Positions 18,501 to 27,441 of a stretch of DNA of 64,000 nt are shown in pieces (positions within the stretch are counted from its first letter, which is position 1; each line of letters starts with the position of its first letter). Origin of the DNA: Fumia sp045615345 (GTDB lineage: Bacteria > Bacillota > Clostridia > Oscillospirales > Ruminococcaceae); NCBI GenBank assembly GCA_045615345.1, contig JAZLER010000032.1, positions 62,001 to 126,000 on the forward strand. Direction: 5' to 3'. The position numbers and the translations under genes were made by a program. The notes under the pieces are model-generated. The model saw nothing but the letters and a program-made list of their open reading frames with translations. It had not been told where the DNA came from and did not search any database.

Positions 18501-19170
18501 TATGGGGCTTATCGAGGCAGTTGCAAAAAACACCTCAGGTATCCGTTCAAAGCTTTCTGCCGCTTGCGAAATACTCGCGTACAGCGAGTTTTGCCTTTTC
18601 AGGGGCAAAAGCGGCTACATAGTAAATTCTGCCGACCTTGAAAATAATTTTTATCATTTACGCGAAGACCTTTTTTCGCTTTCACTTGCAGGGTATTTTT
18701 GTGAACTCACCCGTTTTGTTATGCCGACTGAAGATAACGGAAACGAAATTTTAAGTCTTTTAATGAACACCCTTTTTCTTCTTGAAAACAAAAAGCGTTC
18801 TCTCCGGTTTTTAAAGTCTGTTTTTGAAATAAGGCTTATCTCACTTTCGGGATTTGCACCCGATTTATCCGAATGTTGCATCTGTGGTTGTGACATCAAA
18901 GAGGATGTGTATTTTCTTCCCGTTGAAGGAAGACTTATCTGCAAAAACTGTCTTGCAAAAAAAACTTATAATGGTTCAAAGATTTTATTGCCGTTATCTA
19001 TAAAGAAGGCGATGGAACACATCATCACTGCAGATAAATCAAGGATTTTTTTCTTTAAACTTACAGATGAAGGTGAAAAATTTTTAGAAAAAGTGTCCGA
19101 GTCCTTTACCCTCTACCATATCGGAGGGAATTTTAAATCACTTGAATTCTACAAAAGTATAAATGTCTGA
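18418..19170 (+). CDS. recO: DNA repair protein RecO
   Basis: RecO loads RecA onto SSB-coated DNA in the RecFOR pathway. The N-terminal OB fold begins VKTHGIVLAQIPLSAQDKKL. The zinc site of the helical domain is present as CCICGCD, then LICKNC. It has about 250 residues. I chose the TTG at 18418 because AGGGAGGGAG lies about 6 bases upstream and family members begin here; the frame extends to 18352 inside yqzL without support. Confidence 0.94.
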   Translation: MTVKTHGIVLAQIPLSAQDKKLIILTPDMGLIEAVAKNTSGIRSKLSAACEILAYSEFCLFRGKSGYIVNSADLENNFYHLREDLFSLSLAGYFCELTRFVMPTEDNGNEILSLLMNTLFLLENKKRSLRFLKSVFEIRLISLSGFAPDLSECCICGCDIKEDVYFLPVEGRLICKNCLAKKTYNGSKILLPLSIKKAMEHIITADKSRIFFFKLTDEGEKFLEKVSESFTLYHIGGNFKSLEFYKSINV

Positions 19171-19179
19171 GGAAATATT

Positions 19180-21555
19180 ATGAACAAAAAGTACGAAAAC
19201 ACACTTGAACTTAATAAAGTGCTTTTGATGCTTTCCGACCTTTGTGTCTGCGAAGATGCAAAAGAGCTGGCAAAAAGCCTTGAACCGTCTTGCGACATCT
19301 CTGATGTAAGGCGTGAGGTTTTGCGCACAAACGATGCTTTTAACCTTACTGTTCGTTTTGGAACGCCATCTTTTACTGCAGTTAAAAATCCTGTCGGTCG
19401 CTTGAAAATTGCCGAAGCAGGTGGCGTACTGTCCCCTAAAGAACTTTTAAATATTGAAGCTATTTTAAGACAGGGTAAGCTTTTAAACCAGTGGGCTAAT
19501 CAGTTTTCAAACGAGGAAAATTCCATAACGGAACAGCTTTTTTCAATATATCAGAATAATTCGCTTATGAAAGAAATCTCCTCTGCTATTATCAGCGAGG
19601 AGGAAATTTCCGACAATGCATCGTCCGAACTTTCGGCAATAAGACGAAAAATCCGTCAGACTGAACTAAAAGCAAGAGAAAAACTTGAGCATATTGTCCG
19701 TTCCCCCGCTTACCAGAAGTTTTTACAGGATAATATTATCACCACCCGAGAGGGCAGATTTGTTGTTCCCGTAAAGGCTGAACACAAAAATGACATAAGC
19801 GGTCTTGTGCACGACACATCGGGAAGTGGCTCTACTTATTTTATTGAGCCTACTGCAGTACTCGAAGCAAACAACGAAATCAGAATATTAAAATCAAAAG
19901 AACAAGCTGAAATCGAAAGAATTTTAGCAGAACTTTCCGCACACTGCGCCGAATACGCTGAAGATATTTCTATCCTTTTCAGGGAAATTGTTGACCTCAA
20001 TGTACTTTTTGCAAAAAGTACCCTTGCATCGATTATGAAAGCTCAGGCACCAAAAATTGTTGATAACGGCGTTATAAACTTAAAAAAAGCAAGGCACCCC
20101 CTCATTGACCCAAAAAAGGTTGTGCCTATCGATGTATATTTAGGCGACAAGTTCTCCTGCCTTGTAATTACAGGTCCTAATACCGGTGGTAAAACCGTTA
20201 CCTTAAAAACACTCGGTCTTCTGACTTTAATGACAATGTGCGGACTTTTAATCCCTGTCGCCGATAATTCCACAATTTCTGTGTTCGATAATATTTTAGT
20301 CGATATCGGTGATGAACAGAGTATCGAACAATCACTTTCAACATTCTCGGCGCATATGACTAATATTATTTCTATTCTTGATAAGGCTGACCATAAGTCC
20401 CTTGTTTTAGTCGACGAGCTGGGCTCGGGAACCGACCCTGTTGAGGGTGCAGCACTTGCTACCTCTATCCTTGAAACCTTGCGTAACAAGGGCGCTAAAA
20501 TTGCTGCAACCACCCACTATGCAGAACTTAAAATGTACGCTTTGCAGACAGATGATGTTGAAAACGCCTGCTGTGAGTTTGATGTTGAAAGCTTACGCCC
20601 TACTTACAGACTTTTAATCGGTGTTCCCGGGCGTTCAAACGCTTTTGCGATTTCCCAGAAATTAGGGCTTCCCGATTATGTAATCGAGGATGCAAAATCT
20701 TTGGTACAGACCGAAAACAGGCGATTTGAGGATGTTATCGATTCTTTGGAAGAATCCCGTCTTGAATATGAAAAACTCAAAAATGAATTAGACGAGGCTC
20801 GCAGGGAAATTGACTCCACCCGCCTTGAAATCAAGAAACACAAAGAACGCCTGCAGGCTGAAAAAACAAAAGAAATCGAAAATGCAAAAGCAAAGGCTAT
20901 GCGGATTGTTTCCGATGTTCAGGCAAAAGCCGATGCGCTTGTGGACGAACTATCGGAGCTTCGCCGCCAGAAAGATGAGGAAGAATTCTCGCAGAATGTT
21001 TTAAAAGCCCGTTCTCAGCTTAAAAACAAGCTTAACAAAATTCACGATGCAGCAAACCCTATCACCAAACGCGAGAATATGAGTTATACGCTCCCCCGTC
21101 CCTTGAAAGTCGGTGACGATGTCCTGATTTTTGATATTGATAAAGAGGGCGTTGTAATCAAAGCCCCCGACAAGGCAGGAAATGTTATCGTCCAGGCAGG
21201 TATTATTAAAACCAAGGTCAACCAGTCCAACCTGCGTTTGCTCGAAAATAAACCCAAAGTCAAGTTCTCAGGTTCAACTGTCAAACCCTCAAAAGGTATG
21301 ACAACGAGAAATGCATCTGCAGACTGTGACTTGCGGGGCAAAATGGTGGAAGAAGCACTTGTTGATTTAGATGCATTTATCGACAACGCAGTTATGGCAA
21401 ATCTTCACCAGATTACCATTATTCACGGCAAGGGCACAGGTGCTCTGCGTTCGGCTGTACAACAACATCTACGCCACCACCCCAATATCCGTACATTCCG
21501 TCTTGGTGTTTTCGGTGAAGGCGAAACAGGCGTCACAATAGCAGAACTAAAATAA
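19180..21555 (+). CDS. mutS2: Endonuclease/recombination-suppressing ATPase MutS2
   Basis: 791 residues with the MutS2 order of domains. It starts with core and clamp, then the ABC-type ATPase: Walker A TGPNTGGKTVTLKT near residue 331, signature-like STFSAHM and Walker B LVLVDELGSGTDP. A coiled coil spans about residues 510-620 and a C-terminal Smr nuclease domain starts at DLRGKMVEEA and has IIHGKGTGALR. MutS2 acts on branched DNA and on collided ribosomes in Firmicutes. It ends the phoH-to-mutS2 gene run. Confidence 0.96.
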   Translation: MNKKYENTLELNKVLLMLSDLCVCEDAKELAKSLEPSCDISDVRREVLRTNDAFNLTVRFGTPSFTAVKNPVGRLKIAEAGGVLSPKELLNIEAILRQGKLLNQWANQFSNEENSITEQLFSIYQNNSLMKEISSAIISEEEISDNASSELSAIRRKIRQTELKAREKLEHIVRSPAYQKFLQDNIITTREGRFVVPVKAEHKNDISGLVHDTSGSGSTYFIEPTAVLEANNEIRILKSKEQAEIERILAELSAHCAEYAEDISILFREIVDLNVLFAKSTLASIMKAQAPKIVDNGVINLKKARHPLIDPKKVVPIDVYLGDKFSCLVITGPNTGGKTVTLKTLGLLTLMTMCGLLIPVADNSTISVFDNILVDIGDEQSIEQSLSTFSAHMTNIISILDKADHKSLVLVDELGSGTDPVEGAALATSILETLRNKGAKIAATTHYAELKMYALQTDDVENACCEFDVESLRPTYRLLIGVPGRSNAFAISQKLGLPDYVIEDAKSLVQTENRRFEDVIDSLEESRLEYEKLKNELDEARREIDSTRLEIKKHKERLQAEKTKEIENAKAKAMRIVSDVQAKADALVDELSELRRQKDEEEFSQNVLKARSQLKNKLNKIHDAANPITKRENMSYTLPRPLKVGDDVLIFDIDKEGVVIKAPDKAGNVIVQAGIIKTKVNQSNLRLLENKPKVKFSGSTVKPSKGMTTRNASADCDLRGKMVEEALVDLDAFIDNAVMANLHQITIIHGKGTGALRSAVQQHLRHHPNIRTFRLGVFGEGETGVTIAELK

Positions 21556-21585
21556 AAAACACGATGGTGAAAGCCATCGTGTTTT
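21556..21585. terminator. Bidirectional terminator between mutS2 and potD
   Basis: A perfect 12-bp stem (AAAACACGATGG/CCATCGTGTTTT) with a 6-base loop and T/A runs on both sides. Confidence 0.85.
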
Positions 21586-21588
21586 GTT

Positions 21589-22644
21589 TTATGAAGCTAT
21601 GATTTCGTTCCAGAGGTCCTGCATCAGCAGATTTGTTTCATCGGGAAGATTTGCAAAACTTTCGCAGTTTTTAAGCACATCGCTTGAAGGATAGATGTGT
21701 TCGTTGTTTTTAACTTCATCTGGAAGCGCCTCGTAAACATTATTAAGCGGTGTGGAGTAGCAGATTTTTTCGATATTTGCTTTACCGATTTCGGTTTCGC
21801 ACATAAAGTTTATAAACGCTTCTGCGAGCTCCTTGTTTTCGCTTCCTTTCGGGATACACATAGAATCAATAAAGATGTTGCTTCCTTCCTTGGGAATTAC
21901 AAACTGAAGGTCTGGGTTTTCAGCCATCATTGTAACAGCATCGCCTGCATAATAAGGAGCTACTGCGGCTTCACCGATTTCCATTTTATCGAAAATCTCA
22001 TCCATTACATAGGTCTGCAAAACATCCTTTTGCTGTTTTAAAACTTCAGCGCATTCCCTGATTTCAGCTTCGTTTGTTGTGTTCTGGGAATAACCGAGAA
22101 GCTTTTCGGCGATACCGAAAGCATCACGGGAATTGAGAAACATCAAGATATTGTCTTTGTATTTTTCGTTCCACAAAATATTCCAGCTGTCCGGAGTACC
22201 TTCCACCATAGTTTTGTTATACACAAGACCTACAGTTCCCCATGTATAGGGTACAGTATATTTTCCTTCGGGGTCGAAATCGGGAGTTCTGAAGTCCTCC
22301 ATAACATACTGAACATTGGGAATATTGTCAAAGTTAAGTTCTTCAAGCATATCCTCACTGATCATACGGGAAATCATATAATCGGAAGGAATGATAACAT
22401 CATAGCTTACAGAACCACTTTTGATTTTTGTGTACATTTCTTCGTTTGTGGCAAACATATCGTACTGGACTTTAACGCCGTATTCTTTTTCAAACGCCTC
22501 AATTACATCGAGAGTATCATCGGTACCGTCAGAAATGTATTCGCCCCAGTTGTAAACCTTAAGTACGGGTTTTTTCTCGCCGCCGCAGGCGGTAAGGGAA
22601 AGTATTGTCAAAACTGCAATTAAAACTGCAATAATTTTTTTCAT
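21589..22644 (-). CDS. potD: Spermidine/putrescine-binding lipoprotein PotD
   Basis: 351 residues. The signal peptide ends in lipobox LTAC (Cys20). The mature protein starts with the PotD hallmark LKVYNWGEYI, then YDVIIPSDYMISRM and YTWGTVGLVYNK. It captures polyamines outside the cell for the PotABC importer. It is the last gene of the minus-strand potABCD operon. Confidence 0.95.
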   Translation of the reverse strand: MKKIIAVLIAVLTILSLTACGGEKKPVLKVYNWGEYISDGTDDTLDVIEAFEKEYGVKVQYDMFATNEEMYTKIKSGSVSYDVIIPSDYMISRMISEDMLEELNFDNIPNVQYVMEDFRTPDFDPEGKYTVPYTWGTVGLVYNKTMVEGTPDSWNILWNEKYKDNILMFLNSRDAFGIAEKLLGYSQNTTNEAEIRECAEVLKQQKDVLQTYVMDEIFDKMEIGEAAVAPYYAGDAVTMMAENPDLQFVIPKEGSNIFIDSMCIPKGSENKELAEAFINFMCETEIGKANIEKICYSTPLNNVYEALPDEVKNNEHIYPSSDVLKNCESFANLPDETNLLMQDLWNEIIAS

Positions 22645-22657
22645 CTATCTGTCTCCT

Positions 22658-23473
22658 TTAAAATTTCTGTGTATTCTTTTGAAGTTTCTTAGCTTTTTTT
22701 GCTTCCATCACATTCATAACAATCAAAAGTGTCAGAACAATCATAAAGATGATGGTCGAAAGCGCATTTATCTGCGGATTTACCTTTTTTCTTACCATCG
22801 CATAGATGGTTGTCGGGAGCATTTTAAATCCGTCACCCGCTGTGAAATATGTGATAACAAAATCATCAAGCGAAAAGGTGAATGCCATCATAAAGCCTGA
22901 TGTTATTCCTGTCATAATCTGCGGAATAACAACCTTGAAAAAGGCTTTTGTGGGAGTGCAGCCCAAATCCATAGCAGCCTCGTAAACGCTGATATCCATC
23001 TGCCTGAGTTTTGGCAAAACATTTAAGATAACATAAGGCAGGCAGAATGTAATGTGTGCGATAAGCACTGTTGTAAAGCCCAAAGGCACATTAAATGTGT
23101 TCTTAAACCACACAAACAAAAGCATCATCGAAATACCTGTTACAATTTCAGGGTTTAAAACCGGGAGATATGTAACATTCATCATAAGACTTCTTGTGCG
23201 TTTGCCCATTCTGTTGATACCAACAGCCGCCATTGTACCCACAATTGTTGCGATAACAGATGCACAAAGTGCCATAATAAGGCTGTTAAAAAGGCTTTGC
23301 ATAATAAGTTCGTTTTCAAAAAGCTGACGATACCATTTAAAGGTGAAACCCGTGAAATATGCACGGGATTTGGACTCGTTAAAGGAAAACACCATTAAAA
23401 CGATAATGGGCGCATACAAAAAAAGAAAGATAAGTCCGATGTAAATCTTTGAAAAAATACCTGTCTTTTTCAT
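22658..23473 (-). CDS. potC: Spermidine/putrescine ABC transporter permease PotC
   Basis: 271 residues with six predicted membrane segments. The EAA-type loop reads VYEAAMDLGCTPTKAFFKVV followed by IPQIMTGI. The N-terminal YAPIIVLMVFSFNESK is typical of PotC. The ATG overlaps the potB stop (ATGA). Confidence 0.94.
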   Translation of the reverse strand: MKKTGIFSKIYIGLIFLFLYAPIIVLMVFSFNESKSRAYFTGFTFKWYRQLFENELIMQSLFNSLIMALCASVIATIVGTMAAVGINRMGKRTRSLMMNVTYLPVLNPEIVTGISMMLLFVWFKNTFNVPLGFTTVLIAHITFCLPYVILNVLPKLRQMDISVYEAAMDLGCTPTKAFFKVVIPQIMTGITSGFMMAFTFSLDDFVITYFTAGDGFKMLPTTIYAMVRKKVNPQINALSTIIFMIVLTLLIVMNVMEAKKAKKLQKNTQKF

Positions 23474-24291
23474 ATCAGCATACCCTCCATTTCCTCGTCA
23501 TCGAAACGGTTGATAATACCCATAATGATAAGAATAATCGCCATAAGAATCAGTGACATCGCAGAACCGACATTCGGGTTATATACACTTCCCAGAAACT
23601 GCTGCTCAATAAGGTCACCAATAAGCAGATGTTTTCCGCCACCAAGCATTCTCGAGATAATAAAGGTCGATACACTCGGAACAAAAACCATAGTAATACC
23701 AGTGATAATACCCGGCAAACTTAAAGGCAACAGGATTTTTCCGAAAATGTGGAAACCGTTAGCACCTAAATCCTGAGCAGCTTCAATTACAGATTTATCA
23801 ATCTTCACCATAATCGAATGCAAAGGCATAATCATAAAGGGTAGATAGTTATAAACCATACCGAGCACAACAGCGCCCGGAGTATTTATCATGGTAAAAG
23901 GTCCTATTCCGAAAAGCTCTAAAAACTTGTTGATAAGGCCTTCTTTTTCAAGCAAGGTCATCCACGCGTATGTACGCAAAAGAAAGCTCATCCACATAGG
24001 GAGCATTAAAAGCATAAGCATTGTACGCTGTGCCACTTCGCCCATTCTCGAAATCATAAAAGCCACGGGAAATGAGATAACAAGGCATATTGCAGTAGCG
24101 ATTGCCGAAAGATTTATAGACTTTAAAAATACATGGGAGTATTTTCCGATTCCAAGAATATTCTCAAAAGTAAAACCGCCTTCTCTGCCTGTAAAGGCGA
24201 AAAACAAAACCATTGCAAGCGGTACTAAAATAAATATCAAAGTCCATACAAGATACGGAACAGATGCGAAAACTGCTTTTTTACTGTTCAT
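23470..24291 (-). CDS. potB: Spermidine/putrescine ABC transporter permease PotB
   Basis: 273 residues, six membrane segments. The EAA-type loop reads VIEAAQDLGANGFHIFGKIL followed by LPLSLPGI. A typical PotB start is seen (VWTLIFILVPLAMVLFFAF). The start overlaps potA by 11 bases and the end overlaps potC. Confidence 0.94.
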   Translation of the reverse strand: MNSKKAVFASVPYLVWTLIFILVPLAMVLFFAFTGREGGFTFENILGIGKYSHVFLKSINLSAIATAICLVISFPVAFMISRMGEVAQRTMLMLLMLPMWMSFLLRTYAWMTLLEKEGLINKFLELFGIGPFTMINTPGAVVLGMVYNYLPFMIMPLHSIMVKIDKSVIEAAQDLGANGFHIFGKILLPLSLPGIITGITMVFVPSVSTFIISRMLGGGKHLLIGDLIEQQFLGSVYNPNVGSAMSLILMAIILIIMGIINRFDDEEMEGMLI

Positions 24292-25678
24292 TTTCTACCT
24301 CCACTTCTTCAATGGGGGTAATTTTTATCTTGTCAAAATCGAATTTTATACCGATATCGGTTGCTACCTGCTGGTCAAGGTAAGAATGAAGCAATACACT
24401 CCTTCTTCCCTCATAGGTGTAAACCACAAGTTCATTATAATCGCCCTTATAAATCAAAGACTCGAGGTAAACAGTCATATCAGCGCGGTCAACCGATACA
24501 ACTTCAATATCCTTAGGATAAATTGTAAGCGAAACCTTAGTCCCTTCTTCAAGACTTAAATCTTCTCTTTCAAAAGAAACGCCAAGGAATTCTACAGTAT
24601 TTTCGGATGTTACTTCGCCTTCGATAACATTTTTGTCATCTTCGAAAAGGCGTTTCATAATGTGAATTGCATCAACAGTGAAATCAAGTCCGACAACAGC
24701 ACCGACAGGCTGCATTTTTGTGGAATGAACAAGCCAGATAAGACCGCCACATTTTACAGACATCTCATAGTGAACACCTTTGAAAACAACATTTTCAACG
24801 GTTCCCGTGAGTTTTGCCATACCGGGCTCAACCAAGTTTATATCCTCGGGGCGCAAAACAACATCAACAGGCTTATTTGTACCAAAGCCCGAGTCAAGGC
24901 ACTCGAATTCTTCGCCGCAGAAAGCAACAAGCTTGTCGCGCACCATTATAGCATCGAATATATTACTTTCACCGATGAAATCTGCAACGAAAGCATTCTG
25001 AGGCTCATTATAGATATCCTCAGGTTTGCCCGACTGCTGAATAACTCCATCCTTCATTACCACAACCATATCACTCATTGTGAGCGCTTCTTCCTGGTCG
25101 TGGGTAACATAGATAAAGGTAATTTTAAGTTTCTTCTGAATTTGCATAAGTTCAATCTGCATATCCTTACGAAGCTTTAAGTCAAGTGCGCCCAAAGGCT
25201 CGTCAAGAAGCAGAATTTTGGGGTTGTTTACAAGTGCACGCGCTATTGCAACACGCTGTTGCTGACCACCTGAAAGGCGTGCAACCTTACGGCGTTCAAA
25301 GCCTTTGAGGTCAACGATTTCAAGCATCTTCAAAACGCGTTCTTTAATCTCTTTTTTGTCAACTTTCTGTATTTTAAGTCCGAAAGCAACATTATCAAAA
25401 ACATTAAGATGCGGAAAAAGTGCATAACGCTGGAAAACAGTGTTAATAGGTCTTTTGTGAGGTGGTAAATCGTTGATTTTTTTACCATCTAAAAAAACAT
25501 CACCCTCGTCAGGAGAAACAAAGCCACCGATAATCCGAAGCAATGTTGTCTTACCGCAACCCGAAGGTCCAAGCAAGGTAACAAACTGTCCGTCCTCTAT
25601 CTTCAGAGAAACGTTATCGAGAATTCTGTCATCATCATAACTGAGAATAATGTTCTTAAGTTCAATAATATTACTCAT
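24281..25678 (-). CDS. potA: Spermidine/putrescine ABC transporter ATPase PotA, long form
   Basis: The ATPase part (residues 1-235) is complete: Walker A GPSGCGKTTLLRI, Q-loop VFQRYALFPHLN, signature LSGGQQQR, Walker B ILLLDEPLGALD, switch THDQEEA. The rest is long. After one TOBE-like region, with VVLRPEDINLV near residue 290, a second beta-rich stretch runs to residue 465, against roughly 350-380 in common PotA proteins. The second half repeats TOBE-like features (KVSLTIYPKDIEVV). Start at 25678 behind AAGGGGG; the upstream open frame to 25747 is the leader. Confidence 0.93.
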   Translation of the reverse strand: MSNIIELKNIILSYDDDRILDNVSLKIEDGQFVTLLGPSGCGKTTLLRIIGGFVSPDEGDVFLDGKKINDLPPHKRPINTVFQRYALFPHLNVFDNVAFGLKIQKVDKKEIKERVLKMLEIVDLKGFERRKVARLSGGQQQRVAIARALVNNPKILLLDEPLGALDLKLRKDMQIELMQIQKKLKITFIYVTHDQEEALTMSDMVVVMKDGVIQQSGKPEDIYNEPQNAFVADFIGESNIFDAIMVRDKLVAFCGEEFECLDSGFGTNKPVDVVLRPEDINLVEPGMAKLTGTVENVVFKGVHYEMSVKCGGLIWLVHSTKMQPVGAVVGLDFTVDAIHIMKRLFEDDKNVIEGEVTSENTVEFLGVSFEREDLSLEEGTKVSLTIYPKDIEVVSVDRADMTVYLESLIYKGDYNELVVYTYEGRRSVLLHSYLDQQVATDIGIKFDFDKIKITPIEEVEVENEQ

Positions 25679-25703
25679 TATTGCATCCCCCTTTGCGGAA
25701 TTA

Positions 25704-25787
25704 GTACATCTGTACCCACCAATTCTTTTTCGGTCATCCGCCCGCAAAAGGCTTTCTGACTGCTGAATATCAACCTAACAGTGACCG
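25704..25787 (-). ncRNA. Structured 5' leader of potA (candidate cis-regulatory RNA)
   Basis: The potA mRNA leader of about 145 bases contains a perfect closing stem, CGGTCA (minus strand, 25787-25782) with TGACCG (25736-25731). It encloses some 45 bases that can form further short helices, including GCC/GGC around TTTGC. Closer to the SD is a palindrome GTACA-TC-TGTAC (25704-25715). I know no named riboswitch with this pattern, so this is structural inference only. Confidence 0.35.
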
Positions 25788-25829
25788 ATACGAATTAATG
25801 ATTGACAGTAGACACAAAATAACAAATAT

Positions 25830-25858
25830 AATATATCGCTAATTGACATTAAAGTCAA
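25830..25858 (-). promoter_or_regulatory. SigA promoter of potABCD with overlapping palindrome
   Basis: Minus strand: TTGACT, 17-base spacer, TATATT. An inverted repeat ATTGAC-N6-GTCAAT (25842-25859) covers the -35 and looks like an operator. Confidence 0.65.
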
Positions 25859-26054
25859 TAGATTTTTCAAAAAATATCCATATTTTTTAAAAATTTTGCA
25901 TTTTTATCGCTTTTTTTCTAAAACCTTTCTCATTTATCCGTTTATTCCTTTTAAATTCTTTAAAATGCTCCTGATTTCTTTAAAAAACGAAAGTTATGCT
26001 TTTTCTGACCCGTTTTGTATATTTTGACATATATTTTTAATTTAAAATTAGTAC

Positions 26055-26083
26055 TTGATTTGTTCAAAAATCCGTGTTATTAT
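26055..26083 (+). promoter_or_regulatory. SigA promoter of the winged-helix/LicC-like gene
   Basis: TTGATT, 17-base spacer, TATTAT with extended -10 TGT. The expected RNA start near 26090 rules out the upstream in-frame ATG at 26089 as the main start. Confidence 0.65.
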
Positions 26084-26110
26084 TTAAATATGAACAGAGG
26101 ATGTGATAAT

Positions 26111-27016
26111 ATGGCTATAAATAAAAAAGAATTTGAGATTTTATGCTTTGTTGAAAGACATAATGGCGAAAAACTGAGCCAAAGGCAGATTTCCGCAGGC
26201 TCCCACCTTTCTTTAGGTGCTGTAAATAAACTCTTGCCGACTCTTTCCGATAGAAAGCTTATCGAAATAAAAGATAAAAACATCTTTGTTACCAATAAAG
26301 GCCTTGAGGAGCTTGAACCTTACAGGGTTAAGCGTGCTGTATTTATGGCGGCAGGCTTTGGTTCAAGGCTTGTTCCTATCACACTTAACACCCCTAAGGC
26401 TTTAGTGCGCGTGCATGGCAAACCGCTTATCGAAACAATTTTAGATGCCGTGGTTGCCGCAGGAATCGAAGAAATTTATATCGTAAGAGGATACTTGGGC
26501 GAACAGTTTGATGTTCTCAAAAACAAATATCCGAATATCATTCTTATAGATAACCCCGACTACAAGGAAAGCAACAATATTTCTTCAGCAATGAAGGTCA
26601 AGCATCTTTTCAGGAACGCTTATGTGCTTGATTCTGACCTTTATCTCAAAAACCCCGAACTCATCAGGAAATACGAATACTGTGCAAGCTATATTGGTGT
26701 TTATGCTGAGAAAACCGATGACTGGCGCCTTGTTATGAAAAACGGCAGAGTTACCGGTATGAAGATAGGCGGCACCGACTGTTACCATATGTTCAACATA
26801 ACCTACTGGACCGAGGAAGATGGCGAAAAGATGGAAAAATATCTGCCCGAGCTTTACAACTCCCCCGGCGGCAAGGAAAATTACTGGGACAATGTTCCTT
26901 TAGATGTTTACAACAAAGATTTTTATATTGAGGTAAGAGAATGCAACCCCGAGGATATTATGGAAATCGATACCCTCTCCGAGCTGCAGGAAATTGACCC
27001 CGTTTACAGATTTTAA
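26111..27016 (+). CDS. Winged-helix domain fused to LicC-like nucleotidyltransferase
   Basis: About 301 residues. Residues 1-73 form a winged-helix/MarR-like DNA-binding segment (SQRQISAGSHLSLGAVNKLL, then DRKLIEI and VTNKGLEEL). From residue 75 a nucleotidyltransferase begins with AVFMAAGFGSRLVPITLN, then TPKALVRVHGKPLIETIL and, further on, VLDSDLYL with the metal-binding Asp. This resembles CTP:phosphocholine cytidylyltransferase LicC. The substrate is inferred, not proven. The SD AGAGG lies 10 bases before the ATG. A hairpin over the stop codon separates it from tRNA-Thr. Confidence 0.8.
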   Translation: MAINKKEFEILCFVERHNGEKLSQRQISAGSHLSLGAVNKLLPTLSDRKLIEIKDKNIFVTNKGLEELEPYRVKRAVFMAAGFGSRLVPITLNTPKALVRVHGKPLIETILDAVVAAGIEEIYIVRGYLGEQFDVLKNKYPNIILIDNPDYKESNNISSAMKVKHLFRNAYVLDSDLYLKNPELIRKYEYCASYIGVYAEKTDDWRLVMKNGRVTGMKIGGTDCYHMFNITYWTEEDGEKMEKYLPELYNSPGGKENYWDNVPLDVYNKDFYIEVRECNPEDIMEIDTLSELQEIDPVYRF

Positions 27017-27034
27017 GTCGGGATATCCCGACTT
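27015..27034 (+). terminator. Hairpin after the LicC-like gene
   Basis: The 20-base palindrome AAGTCGGGAT/ATCCCGACTT follows directly on the stop codon. Its T run is short, so termination may be partial and tRNA-Thr could be cotranscribed. Confidence 0.5.
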
Positions 27035-27037
27035 TAT

Positions 27038-27113
27038 GCTGGTGTGGCGCAGTTGGTAGCGCAATTGATTCGTAATCAATAGGTCGTCGGTTCAAGTCCG
27101 ATCACCAGCTCCA
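27038..27113 (+). tRNA. tRNA-Thr (anticodon CGU)
   Basis: A full cloverleaf of 76 bases. Acceptor GCTGGTG pairs with CACCAGC, the anticodon arm ATTGA-TTCGTAA-TCAAT carries CGT, the T arm contains GGTTCAAGTCC, and CCA is encoded. Confidence 0.95.
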
Positions 27114-27114
27114 G

Positions 27115-27152
27115 AAAAAGCGACAGTAATCGACAGATTACTGTCGCTTTTT
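27115..27152 (+). terminator. Terminator of tRNA-Thr
   Basis: A 17-bp stem (start AAAAAGCGACAG) with a 4-base loop GACA, ending in a T run, directly after the tRNA CCA. Confidence 0.9.
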
Positions 27153-27326
27153 CAATGAAATTTGCCTACGGCAAGTGAAATAGCTTCACTATGAAATACA
27201 CTTCGTGTATGAAATATGCCTTACGGCATATGAGAAAGGCAAATTTTATTTCACATTTTTCTGAAAGAAAAACATTTCATAATCCGAAGGATTATTTCAT
27301 ATCGAACGTAGTGAGATATTTCATTA
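27153..27326. repeat. Branched palindromic repeat element A (ATGAAAT/ATTTCAT)
   Basis: Four left words (ATGAAAT at 27155, 27191, 27209 and GTGAAAT at 27175) face four right words (ATTTCAC at 27248 and ATTTCAT at 27274, 27294, 27318). Small hairpins fill gaps between words, such as TTGCC-tac-GGCAA, ATACAC-ttc-GTGTAT, ATGCC-ttac-GGCAT and AATCC-gaa-GGATT. The word pairs could form one long stem with short hairpins as side branches. No coding frame of note is present. The element starts one base after the tRNA-Thr terminator. Confidence 0.75.
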
Positions 27327-27360
27327 AAATGTAAATATCCCTATGGTTCGGCTTTCCCAA

Positions 27361-27397
27361 AAAACAAAGGGACTTTTTAAAAGTCCCTTTGTTTTTA
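27361..27397. terminator. Bidirectional terminator
   Basis: A near-perfect 17-bp stem (AAAACAAAGGGACTTTT with its complement) and a T run. It most likely ends the minus-strand CDP-alcohol transferase gene. Confidence 0.85.
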
Positions 27398-27441
27398 TCC
27401 AATCCAAAGAATTGGTATGTAATCGCCAACGGCGTATGGCA

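Noticed and set aside
27153..27326. CRISPR array
   Set aside because: Repeated words are only 7 bases, spacers are 8-25 bases and themselves hairpins, the second half is inverted, and no cas gene is near.
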